Assembly: GCF_014204795.1 (NCBI RefSeq)
Contig: NZ_JACHMB010000001.1
Location: 6,770,501-6,834,500, forward strand
Direction of reading: 5' to 3'
Length of the DNA: 64,000 nucleotides
Origin: Nonomuraea jabiensis
GTDB lineage: Bacteria > Actinomycetota > Actinomycetes > Streptosporangiales > Streptosporangiaceae
Shown: positions 24,446-31,704 of the stretch, in pieces
How the letters are laid out: every line of letters starts with the position of its first letter
How positions within the stretch are numbered: position 1 is the first letter of the stretch
Notes under the pieces: model-generated
Told to the model about the DNA's origin: nothing
Database searches by the model: none
Seen by the model: only the letters and a program-made list of their open reading frames with translations
Program-made: the position numbers and the translations under genes

Positions 24446-25341
24446 GCGCGCTGGAACGGCGCTACCGCCGGTTGCTGGCCTGGTATCCGAAGGACCACCG
24501 GGCGCGGCACGAGGAGGAGATGCTCGCCGTGCTGCTGGCGGCCTCGGCTCCGGGCCGGCGCCGCCCTGCCGGGCGGGAGGCGTTCGACCTGGTGCGCGGC
24601 GGCCTGGCGATCCGGCTGCGCCGGTTCCCGCCGCCCGGTTCGCGGCGGCACTGGCAGGCCGCCACCGGCCTGGCCGCCCTCCTCGCCCCTCTGACGTTGT
24701 TCGGCGCCGGCCTGTTCCGCGCCGCCGGGTACGCCGGCCGGCTCGCCTTCGACCTGGCCCTCCCGCAGCTCATCTATGCCCTGCCGTACGGGCTGGTCGT
24801 GCTGCTGGCGTGGCTGGGGCGGCGATGGGCGGCGATCGCCTGCGCGTGGGCCATGGCGGCGTTGCACATGGCCGAGACGATGGCCCGGCTGCTGTCCCTG
24901 CCTGAAGGGACCGTCGTGGTGGGCGACGTGCTTCTCGTCTCGGGGCGGCCGTTGATCGCCGCCACCATGCTGCTGTCGGCGCTCCCGGCGTGCGTCTGCG
25001 CGGCGATGCTGACCCTCGTGCCGTCGCCCGGTCCCGGCCCGGTGGGGTCCCGGCGGCTGCTGGCCTGGGCGGGCGGGGTGCTGGCCGCGTGTGTCGTGGG
25101 CGCCCTGGTGCCCAGGGTCTTCGGGGCCGTCCTGATACTGGCCGCCATCGCCACGGTGGCCGTGATGGCGCTGCGCTCCCCTGTGGGCCGCCGGACGGCT
25201 GCCGTCCTGGCGCCGTTCCTGCTCGTCGCTGTCATGCGGTCGTGGTTCACCGACCTGGCGGGCCTGACGGCGGTCACCGTCGCGACGGCGGCGCTGCTGG
25301 GCCTCACGGCGTGGCTGGCCCGCACCGGGAAACCCGCCTGA
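24442..25341 (+). CDS. Polytopic membrane protein coupled to PadR
   Basis: 299 residues from the GTG at 24442. The N-terminal soluble stretch is YRRLLAWYPKDHRARHEEEM, a segment often found in actinobacterial membrane proteins or permease-like proteins that follow PadR regulators. About eight hydrophobic helices come after residue 75. No transporter motif is recognised. A role in membrane stress or drug response is only inferred from the PadR link. Confidence 0.8.
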   Translation: MSALERRYRRLLAWYPKDHRARHEEEMLAVLLAASAPGRRRPAGREAFDLVRGGLAIRLRRFPPPGSRRHWQAATGLAALLAPLTLFGAGLFRAAGYAGRLAFDLALPQLIYALPYGLVVLLAWLGRRWAAIACAWAMAALHMAETMARLLSLPEGTVVVGDVLLVSGRPLIAATMLLSALPACVCAAMLTLVPSPGPGPVGSRRLLAWAGGVLAACVVGALVPRVFGAVLILAAIATVAVMALRSPVGRRTAAVLAPFLLVAVMRSWFTDLAGLTAVTVATAALLGLTAWLARTGKPA

Positions 25342-25395
25342 TGCCCTGCGCGACGGAGATCCGGTCGCTCTCGTCCAGGTAGCCGCCACGCACAG

Positions 25396-25434
25396 CTTGG
25401 GGGCGCCACCGAGCTGATCGGTGGCGCCCCCAAG
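25396..25434. terminator. Bidirectional terminator after glnA
   Basis: CTTGGGGGCGCCACCG (25396-25411) and CGGTGGCGCCCCCAAG (25419-25434) pair perfectly over 16 bp with a 7-nt loop. It lies between the convergent genes ending at 25341 and 25460. Confidence 0.8.
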
Positions 25435-25459
25435 GGCCGTTCGCCGGGTGCGGGCCGGA

Positions 25460-26884
25460 CTACACGTCGTAGTACAGCTCGAACTCGTGCGGGTGCGGGC
25501 GCAGGCGGATCGGGTCGACCTCGTTCTCCCGCTTGTAGGAGATCCACGTCTCGATCAGGTCAGGCGTGAAGACGCCGCCCTCGAGCAGGTAGTCGTGGTC
25601 CTCCTCCAGCGCGTTGAGCACGTCGGTGAGCGAGCCGGGCACCTGCGGGATGTTGCGGGCCTCCTCCGGCGGCAGCTCGTAGAGGTCCTTGTCGACCGGC
25701 TCCGGCGGCTCGATCTTGTTGCGGATGCCGTCGATGCCCGCCATCAGCATCGCCGCGAAGGCGAAGTACGGGTTGCAGGACGGGTCGGGCACGCGAAACT
25801 CGATGCGCTTGGCCTTCGGGTTGGAGCCCGTGATCGGGATCCGGACGCAGGCCGAGCGGTTGCGCTGGGAGTAGACCAGGTTGACCGGGGCCTCGTAGCC
25901 GGGGACCAGGCGGTGGTAGGAGTTGACCGTCGGGTTGGTGAAGGCCAGCAGCGACGGCGCGTGCTTGAGCAGGCCGCCGATGTAGTAGCGGGCCGTGTCG
26001 GACAGGCCCGCGTAGCCGACCTCGTCGTAGAAGAGCGGCGAGCCGTCCTTCCACAGCGACTGGTGGCAGTGCATGCCGGAGCCGTTGTCACCGAAGATCG
26101 GCTTGGGCATGAACGTGACCGTGTGGCCGTACTCGAGCGCCGTGCTCTTGATGATGTACTTGTACAGCATCAGGTTGTCGGCGGTCTTGAGCAGCGTGCC
26201 GAACTTGAAGTCGATCTCCGCCTGGCCCGCCGTGCCGACCTCGTGGTGCTGCATCTCGACGTCGATGCCGCACTCGATGAGGTTGCGCACCATCTCGGAG
26301 CGCAGGTCGGTGAAGTGGTCCATCGGCGGCACCGGGAAGTAGCCGCCCTTGTAGCGCGGCTTGTAGCCGAGGTTGCCGCCCTCGGTGGCCTTGCCGGTGT
26401 TCCAGGCGCCCTCGATGGAGTCGATGTAGTAGTAGCCGGCGTTCTGCTTGGTCTCGAAGCGCACGTCGTCGAAGATGTAGAACTCGGCCTCGGGACCGAA
26501 GTAGACCGTGTCGGCGATGCCCGTGCCCCGAAGGAACTCCTCGGCCTTGCGCGCGACGTTACGCGGGTCGCGGCTGTAGGCCTCGCCGGTCAGCGGGTCG
26601 TGCACGAAAAAGTTCAGGTTGAGCGTCTTGTGCTGGCGGAACGGGTCCACCACGGCGCTGGACGGATCGGGCAGCAGAAGCATGTCGGACTCGTGGATCG
26701 CCTGGAAACCGCGGATCGACGAGCCGTCGAACATGAGTCCGTCGGTGAAGACGCTCGCGCTGAAGTTTTCTACCGGGAAGGTGAAGTGGTGAGTCGTCCC
26801 CGGCAGGTCGGTGAACCTGACATCGACGAACTGCACCCCTTCGTCACTGATGAACTTCAGGACGTCGTCGGCGGAGTTGAACAC
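25460..26884 (-). CDS. glnA: Glutamine synthetase type I
   Basis: 474 residues, the usual GSI-beta length, from the GTG at 26884 with GGGAGG 7 nt upstream (MFNSADDVLKFISDEGVQFV). It makes glutamine from glutamate, ammonia and ATP as a dodecamer. Conserved sequences are FDGSSIRGFQAIHESDM, FGPEAEFYIFDD, HHEVGTAGQAEIDFKFG, GSGMHCHQSLWKDG, NRSACVRIP and IEFRVPDPSCNPYFAFA. The adenylylation site DKDLYELPPEE keeps its tyrosine, so GlnE at 10712 can modify it. Transcription should answer to nitrogen through the GlnR box at 26935. Confidence 0.97.
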   Translation of the reverse strand: MFNSADDVLKFISDEGVQFVDVRFTDLPGTTHHFTFPVENFSASVFTDGLMFDGSSIRGFQAIHESDMLLLPDPSSAVVDPFRQHKTLNLNFFVHDPLTGEAYSRDPRNVARKAEEFLRGTGIADTVYFGPEAEFYIFDDVRFETKQNAGYYYIDSIEGAWNTGKATEGGNLGYKPRYKGGYFPVPPMDHFTDLRSEMVRNLIECGIDVEMQHHEVGTAGQAEIDFKFGTLLKTADNLMLYKYIIKSTALEYGHTVTFMPKPIFGDNGSGMHCHQSLWKDGSPLFYDEVGYAGLSDTARYYIGGLLKHAPSLLAFTNPTVNSYHRLVPGYEAPVNLVYSQRNRSACVRIPITGSNPKAKRIEFRVPDPSCNPYFAFAAMLMAGIDGIRNKIEPPEPVDKDLYELPPEEARNIPQVPGSLTDVLNALEEDHDYLLEGGVFTPDLIETWISYKRENEVDPIRLRPHPHEFELYYDV

Positions 26885-26918
26885 TCTCGAACCTCCCTGG
26901 GGACTGGCCATCATGCCG

Positions 26919-26924
26919 ACGCTA
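26919..26924 (-). promoter_or_regulatory. -10 element of glnA
   Basis: TAGCGT on the minus strand lies 10 nt downstream of the GlnR box and about 35 nt before the glnA start. The -35 position falls inside the GlnR box, as expected for an activator-dependent promoter. Confidence 0.45.
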
Positions 26925-26934
26925 GGGCGTGGCC

Positions 26935-26972
26935 GTTTCCGTGTGGTGTCTCGATTGTTTCGCACATGTTAC
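26935..26972 (-). promoter_or_regulatory. Complete GlnR binding site of glnA
   Basis: On the minus strand the order is GTAAC-N6-GAAAC-N6-GACAC-N6-GAAAC with every spacer exactly 6 nt. This is the full two-half-box GlnR consensus known from Streptomyces glnA. It overlaps nothing coding and ends 5 nt past the stop of the upstream gene. Confidence 0.88.
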
Positions 26973-26977
26973 GCAGG

Positions 26978-28075
26978 TCAGGTGCCCTTCGAAGCCGTAC
27001 AGCCCTTGGGTTCGTCCTGTTCCAGCTCATACGGATCGATGGGCGGTCCCGTGGGCGCCACCGTACCCCGAGGCGAGTCCTCATACTCGGGATGGATGAA
27101 GCCGTCGCGCGTGTCGCAGCTCGCCGGGGTGCTGCTCGCCCCCCAACGCAGCGGCCAGGCGACCAGCCGCCCCTCCTCGCGGTACAGCCACACGCGGCCC
27201 TTGGGATGGGCGACGACCCGGATCGTGGTGTCCGGCCGGCCCGGGCGGTGCACGGCGTAGACGACGATGTGGTTCAGCTTGACCTCGACGCCGCGCCGCC
27301 AGCGGTCCTTGAACGTGCCCAGCTTGACCCGGCCGTACACCTTGATCACATCGGTGGAGAACTCGGCCGTGCCCTTGGCGAACTGGATGACGAAGGCCGC
27401 CGCGCCCTTGTGCTTCTTCATGTCCCGGACGAACCAGTCACGCTGGTCGGGGCTCAGGAGCTTGGCGAACGCCGACGGCTTGCCGCCCAGGAGCGCCTTC
27501 TTGTCCAGGAAGGCCGCCGCCATCAGCTCGCGGGTCAGCTTCAGGCCCTTCGCGACGTCCTTCTTCGACAGCCCGCCCAGCGCCTTCGCCGCCGGCATCC
27601 CGAAGCCGGCGGCCCCCTCGGCGTACTTCTCCGCGGGAGATCCGGCGAACGGGCTCGCCGGCTCCTCGCCGGCGCCCTCCGTCGGCTCCTCGTCGGTCTG
27701 GTCCACCGGATCCTCGGCGGGTTCGACGACCGGCGCCGCGATCGACGCCGGCGCTTCGTCCACGACAGCGTCCGGAGTGAGCAGGTCGGGGCGGAAGGTC
27801 ACGATCACGCCCGCGGCCGCGATCAGCGAGGTGATCACGGCCATCGCGATCCAGGCCCGCCCGATCCGCCGCCGCGGCTCGGGCCCGTATCCTCCGGAGT
27901 CCCCGGATAAGCGCGCCGGCCTGCTCTCGCGCCTGGCTAAGCGGTCGGTACGCCGCTGTTCTTTCGCGCCTTTGACGGCCGCGGCGCGCATCTTGCGCTG
28001 TTGATCGTCGTCGATCTGCGCGACCAGCTCGTTGAAGCGCGCGTCAAGGTCATCCCCGTGTGGCATGGCGTACAT
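26978..28075 (-). CDS. Conserved single-pass membrane protein upstream of glnA
   Basis: 365 residues from the ATG at 28075 (MYAMPHGDDLDARFNELVAQ); the ATG at 28066 is an alternative. A charged N-terminal part is followed by one transmembrane helix near residue 80 (WIAMAVITSLIAAAGVIV). Next comes an acidic Pro/Glu linker (EPAEDPVDQTDEEPTEGAGE) and an extracytoplasmic domain of about 200 residues. The domain has two cysteines near its C-terminus, in SSTPASCDTRDGF and EPKGCTASKG. I do not recognise the fold. It is followed by glnA on the same strand, but the GlnR promoter between them suggests separate control. Confidence 0.7.
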   Translation of the reverse strand: MYAMPHGDDLDARFNELVAQIDDDQQRKMRAAAVKGAKEQRRTDRLARRESRPARLSGDSGGYGPEPRRRIGRAWIAMAVITSLIAAAGVIVTFRPDLLTPDAVVDEAPASIAAPVVEPAEDPVDQTDEEPTEGAGEEPASPFAGSPAEKYAEGAAGFGMPAAKALGGLSKKDVAKGLKLTRELMAAAFLDKKALLGGKPSAFAKLLSPDQRDWFVRDMKKHKGAAAFVIQFAKGTAEFSTDVIKVYGRVKLGTFKDRWRRGVEVKLNHIVVYAVHRPGRPDTTIRVVAHPKGRVWLYREEGRLVAWPLRWGASSTPASCDTRDGFIHPEYEDSPRGTVAPTGPPIDPYELEQDEPKGCTASKGT

Positions 28076-28143
28076 GATGGCCGTTCCGCGACGCGGTTGG
28101 GTCACGATGCCGACCGGCCTGCCGGGCGGATACCGTTGAAGGC

Positions 28144-28605
28144 ATGAGCAGCAAGGAACCTCGGTGGACGCAGACCTGGCTGGGCGGGGTCAGGTCCGCC
28201 GGGGTCGATCTCGGATACCCGGGGGAGCGCCTGGGGCTGCCCGAGGAGGGCAGCGGGTCGATCGCCGGCTGGGGGCGCAGGATCGCGGCGCTGGTCATCG
28301 ACTGGATGATCTGCACGTGGGTCGTCGTGCAGCTGCTGCTCAGGATCGACCCGGCCGAGCAGCCGTGGGCGCCCGCGGCCGTCTTCGCCGTCCAGTACCT
28401 GATCCTGGTCGGGTTCATGGGGCAGACGTTCGGCCACCGGCTGGCGGGCATCAGGGTGGCCGCGATGGACGGCGGTGACCCGCGCTGGCTGCCCGTGCTG
28501 GTGCGCTCGGTGCTGCTGTGCCTGGCCGTGCCCGCCCTGATCTGGGACCGCGACCACCGCGGGGTGCACGACCGGGTGTCCAACACGATGGTCGTCCGCA
28601 TGTAG
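28144..28605 (+). CDS. RDD-family membrane protein
   Basis: 153 residues. The RDD features are GWGRRIAALVIDWMICTWVV in helix 1, GQTFGHRLAGIRV in the loop and WDRDHRGVHDRVSNTMVVRM at the end. Three to four helices are predicted. RDD proteins are thought to be transporters or membrane chaperones. This gene near glnA is a conserved feature in actinomycetes. Its divergent position to the gene at 28075 leaves only 68 nt for both promoters. Confidence 0.88.
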   Translation: MSSKEPRWTQTWLGGVRSAGVDLGYPGERLGLPEEGSGSIAGWGRRIAALVIDWMICTWVVVQLLLRIDPAEQPWAPAAVFAVQYLILVGFMGQTFGHRLAGIRVAAMDGGDPRWLPVLVRSVLLCLAVPALIWDRDHRGVHDRVSNTMVVRM

Positions 28606-28615
28606 TCGAGCAGAG

Positions 28616-28653
28616 AAACCGTACCGGGTTCAAAAATGTACCCGGTACGGTTT
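28616..28653. promoter_or_regulatory. TetR operator with 14-bp arms
   Basis: AAACCGTACCGGGT (28616-28629) and ACCCGGTACGGTTT (28640-28653) are perfect inverted copies around a 10-nt AT-rich spacer. The site ends 11 nt before the TetR start at 28665, so it should block its promoter. Confidence 0.75.
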
Positions 28654-28664
28654 ATGCTGCCCTC

Positions 28665-29300
28665 ATGGGGTTGAGGGAGCGGAAGAAGGAGCAGACGCGG
28701 CGGCGGATCGCGGAGGTGGCGCTGCGGCTGTTCGACGAGCGCGGCTTCGACGCGGTGACCGTCAACGAGATCGCCGAGGCGGCCGGGGTCGCCAAGGTGA
28801 CGCTGTTCAACTACTTCCCGACCAAGGACTGCCTCCTCACCGAAGGGGTCAAGGAGGACCTGGCGGCGATCGTGGCCGGGCGGGGGGAGGGGCGCTCGCC
28901 CCTTCAGGCGCTGCGCGAGCACTACCGCTCGATGGCCGCCCAGGGCGCGGGAGAGGTGGACGTCGAGGCGCTGCTGGCCAGGGTGCGGGTGATCTCGTCT
29001 AGCCCGGCCCTGATGGGCGCGCTGCACGCGGTGCACATGAGCGAGCGCCACGAGCTGGCCGAGGCCCTCAGGGGGGCCTACCCGGGCGACGATCTGACCG
29101 CGCGGCTCATGGCCGGGCAGATCACCGCCGCCGTCACCACCGTCCAAGAGGCCTTCTTCCATCGCATCGCCTCGGGCGAGCCGCTGGAGGAGGCGGGGCG
29201 GCGCCTGGCGGGCGACGTGGAGCTGGCCTTCGACCTCCTGGAGCACGGTCTCATCTACGTAAAAAAGGGGATAAATCGTGAAAAAGGGGATCAACTATGA
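28665..29300 (+). CDS. TetR-family regulator
   Basis: 211 residues from the ATG at 28665. The helix-turn-helix lies in VNEIAEAAGVAKVTLFNYFP (residues about 33-52). The ligand-binding part shows no recognised signature. The long palindrome at 28616 is the likely autoregulatory site. The 3' end overlaps the next gene by 23 nt and includes a duplicated AAAAAGGGGAT sequence, of which the first copy supplies the ribosome site for the downstream GTG. Confidence 0.92.
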   Translation: MGLRERKKEQTRRRIAEVALRLFDERGFDAVTVNEIAEAAGVAKVTLFNYFPTKDCLLTEGVKEDLAAIVAGRGEGRSPLQALREHYRSMAAQGAGEVDVEALLARVRVISSSPALMGALHAVHMSERHELAEALRGAYPGDDLTARLMAGQITAAVTTVQEAFFHRIASGEPLEEAGRRLAGDVELAFDLLEHGLIYVKKGINREKGDQL

Positions 29301-30216
29301 TGTCGGGTTCCTGCCGGGCGACAGCCTGAGCCGCAGGTCGTTCCACCTCGAGGACGTCCGGCGTGACATGCGGACGATCGCGGAAGACCTGCACTGCGCG
29401 TCGGTGCGCATCTCCGGCGGCGACCCCGAGCGCGTCGAGGCCGCCGCCAGGCAGGCCGCGGCGGCCGGACTCGAGATCTGGTTCGCCCCGTTCCCCGTGG
29501 ACCTCACGCAGGACGCGATGCTGGAGGTCTTCACGGACGCGGCCCGCCGCGCCGAGTCGGTGCGCCGCGACGGAGCCGAGGTCGTGCTGGTCACCGGCTG
29601 CGAGATCACCGCCTTCGGCCACGGCTTCATCGACGGCGACGGGTACGGCGACCGGCTCGGCGCCATGATGGCCGGCGACATGGCATGGTGGACGTCCCTC
29701 ATGCAGGTCATGCCGCGCTTCAACGCCTACCTGGCGAAGGTGGCCCAGACCGTGCGGCCGCTGTTCGGCGGCCGGCTCAGCTACGCCTCGGCGCCGTGGG
29801 AGCAGGTCGACTGGGCCCCGTTCGACGTGGCGGGCGTGGACGCCTACCGCGCCGCCTACAACGCCCACGACTTCGCGGACGAGCTACGCGCCCAGTTCAA
29901 GCACGGCAAACCGGTCGCCGTGACCGAGTTCGGCACCTGCGCCTACCGCGGCGCGGGCGAGCACGGCGGCTCGGCCTGGGTGGTGCCCGAGGGCGCGGTG
30001 CGCGACGAGGGCGAGCAGGTGCGTTACTTCACCGAGCTGATGGACGTCTTCGAGCGGGAGGGCGTGGAGACCGCGCTGTGGTTCACCTTCGCCGCCTTCA
30101 ACCGGCCCGGCGAGGCCGACCTCGGCTCCTACGGCGTGGTCAGGATGCTCGACGAGCGCCGCTGGGAGCCCAAGGAGGTCTTCCACGCCATGGCCGCTAG
30201 GTACGCGCGCAGCTGA
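29278..30216 (+). CDS. TIM-barrel, glycoside-hydrolase-like protein
   Basis: 312 residues from the GTG at 29278, with AAGGGG 7 nt upstream. Alternating strands and helices end in characteristic clan GH-A-like positions. Candidate acids are in VLVTGCEITAFGHGF (middle) and KPVAVTEFGTCAYRG (late strand), the second resembling the nucleophile strand of family 5-type hydrolases; ETALWFTFAAFNRPGE follows. Homologues are sometimes labelled abortive infection proteins without functional support. It is co-transcribed with, and probably repressed by, the TetR gene. The substrate is unknown. Confidence 0.65.
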   Translation: MKKGINYDVGFLPGDSLSRRSFHLEDVRRDMRTIAEDLHCASVRISGGDPERVEAAARQAAAAGLEIWFAPFPVDLTQDAMLEVFTDAARRAESVRRDGAEVVLVTGCEITAFGHGFIDGDGYGDRLGAMMAGDMAWWTSLMQVMPRFNAYLAKVAQTVRPLFGGRLSYASAPWEQVDWAPFDVAGVDAYRAAYNAHDFADELRAQFKHGKPVAVTEFGTCAYRGAGEHGGSAWVVPEGAVRDEGEQVRYFTELMDVFEREGVETALWFTFAAFNRPGEADLGSYGVVRMLDERRWEPKEVFHAMAARYARS

Positions 30217-30961
30217 AGATGGCCGTGCCCGGGAGGTGACGGCCGCGCAGCGGGCTCCAGCCGCCCCACACCCGCTCGTGCCCCTCCGGCCACTCCGGCT
30301 CCAGCAGCCCCGTGACGGTCAGCCCCGAGGCGACCAGCAGATTCACCCAGTCACCCAGGGTGCGGTGGTGCTCGGCGTACGTGACCGTGCCCCGTTCGTC
30401 GCGCTCCTCGTAAGGGGAGCGGTCGAAGTAGGACCGGTCGGACGTCAGCCCGCGCGGCCCCGGATCGTCCGGGAACGCCCACCGGATCGGATGGCTCACC
30501 GAGAACACGAACCGGCCGCCCGGCCTGAGCACCCGCCGCACCTCGCGGAAGACGGCGAGCGGGTCGGCCACGAACGGCAGCGCGCCGAACGCCGAGCAGG
30601 CCAGGTCGAAGGCGGCCGCGGCGAACGGCAGCGACTCGGCGTCGGCCTGGACCACGGGCACGCGCAGCCCCGTGTCGAGGTCGATGCGCTGGGAGTGGCG
30701 CAGCTGCCGGTGGGAGACGTCGAAGGCGGCCACCTGCGCGCCCTGCGTCACCAGCCACCGGGCGCACTGCGCCGCCCCGCAGCCGATCTCCAGCACGCGC
30801 CGCCCGCGCACCTCGCCGAGGAGGTGCGCGTCGGCCTCGTCGACGCCCTCGGGACACCACACGAACCCGGTGTCGCCCAGGAACTCGCCGTGTTCGAGCT
30901 GGTAGTCGTCGGCGTTGCCGTCCCACCACCAGCGGTTGGCCCGTGAGGAGGAGGACAGCAC
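30197..30961 (-). CDS. Class I SAM-dependent methyltransferase
   Basis: 254 residues from the GTG at 30961, which shares one base with the DUF4191 stop (TAGTG). SAM-binding motif I is VLEIGCGAAQCARWL (near residue 56), the acidic strand is VAAFDVSHRQL, and motif IV region LACSAFGALPFV precedes VLRPGGRFVFSVSHPIRW. It resembles UbiE/Methyltransf_11 types. The substrate is unknown. It is the second gene after DUF4191 and overlaps the convergent gene at 30216 by 20 nt. Confidence 0.9.
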   Translation of the reverse strand: MLSSSSRANRWWWDGNADDYQLEHGEFLGDTGFVWCPEGVDEADAHLLGEVRGRRVLEIGCGAAQCARWLVTQGAQVAAFDVSHRQLRHSQRIDLDTGLRVPVVQADAESLPFAAAAFDLACSAFGALPFVADPLAVFREVRRVLRPGGRFVFSVSHPIRWAFPDDPGPRGLTSDRSYFDRSPYEERDERGTVTYAEHHRTLGDWVNLLVASGLTVTGLLEPEWPEGHERVWGGWSPLRGRHLPGTAIFSCART

Positions 30962-31641
30962 TAGCGCATCTTGGGGCCGCGCGGCATGCGCGCGCCCTTG
31001 GGCATGGGGCCCTTGGGCAGCGGCATGTTCTTCGGCAGCGAGCGCAGCCGGTCCTTCACCTCGTTGACCGCGGGCTTCTTGAGGTTGCGCGGCAGCTTCA
31101 TCAGGTGGCGCTGCAGCTTGCCGAGCGGCACCTGCCCCTCGCCGTCACCGCACTGCACGTCGTAGATCTCGATGCCCAGGACCACCCGCGCGACCCGCTT
31201 CTTCTCGGCCGCCAGCATCTTCGCCACCCGGTTGCCCGGCCCCTCGGACACCAGCACGACGCCCGGATAGCCGACCACGAGGTGGATGAGGTCCTGGTCG
31301 CGGTTGACCGCGATGGCAGGGGTGACCTGCCAGTTGCCGCGCATGCCCTGCAGCACCGCCGCCGCGGCGCCCGTCTGGCCGTGCAGGATCGAATATTGGG
31401 CCTTCTGGGCGAGCTGCCCGAAGACCACCAGACCAACCGTGAGCGCGGCCAGCACACCGATGAACACCGAATACCACAAGTAGTCCGTGACCAGGCCGAT
31501 CACGACGACCACAGCCAGCGTGCCCACCGCCGAGAGGAAGACGATGGGCAACCCCTTGGGGTTGGCCTGCTTGATGATCTGCGCGATCATGCGGAGCTGC
31601 TTGATGCGCCCCGGCTTCTCTGGATCCTCGGACTTTGCCAT
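30961..31641 (-). CDS. DUF4191 membrane protein
   Basis: 226 residues from the ATG at 31641 (MAKSEDPEKPGRIKQLRMIA). Two transmembrane helices follow: LPIVFLSAVGTLAVVVVIGL and FIGVLAALTVGLVVFGQLA. The soluble part has GQTGAAAAVLQGMRGNWQV and VVGYPGVVLVSEGPGNRVAK. The tail is a basic Pro/Lys/Met-rich run (LPKGPMPKGARMPRGPKMR). DUF4191 is a conserved actinobacterial family next to lipA/glnA with no known function. Confidence 0.9.
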   Translation of the reverse strand: MAKSEDPEKPGRIKQLRMIAQIIKQANPKGLPIVFLSAVGTLAVVVVIGLVTDYLWYSVFIGVLAALTVGLVVFGQLAQKAQYSILHGQTGAAAAVLQGMRGNWQVTPAIAVNRDQDLIHLVVGYPGVVLVSEGPGNRVAKMLAAEKKRVARVVLGIEIYDVQCGDGEGQVPLGKLQRHLMKLPRNLKKPAVNEVKDRLRSLPKNMPLPKGPMPKGARMPRGPKMR

Positions 31642-31704
31642 GCTCTGAAGGATACAAACCAACAGGTGCAGGAGGGAAAACGCGGCCTGCCATTTCGCGC
31701 TCGG

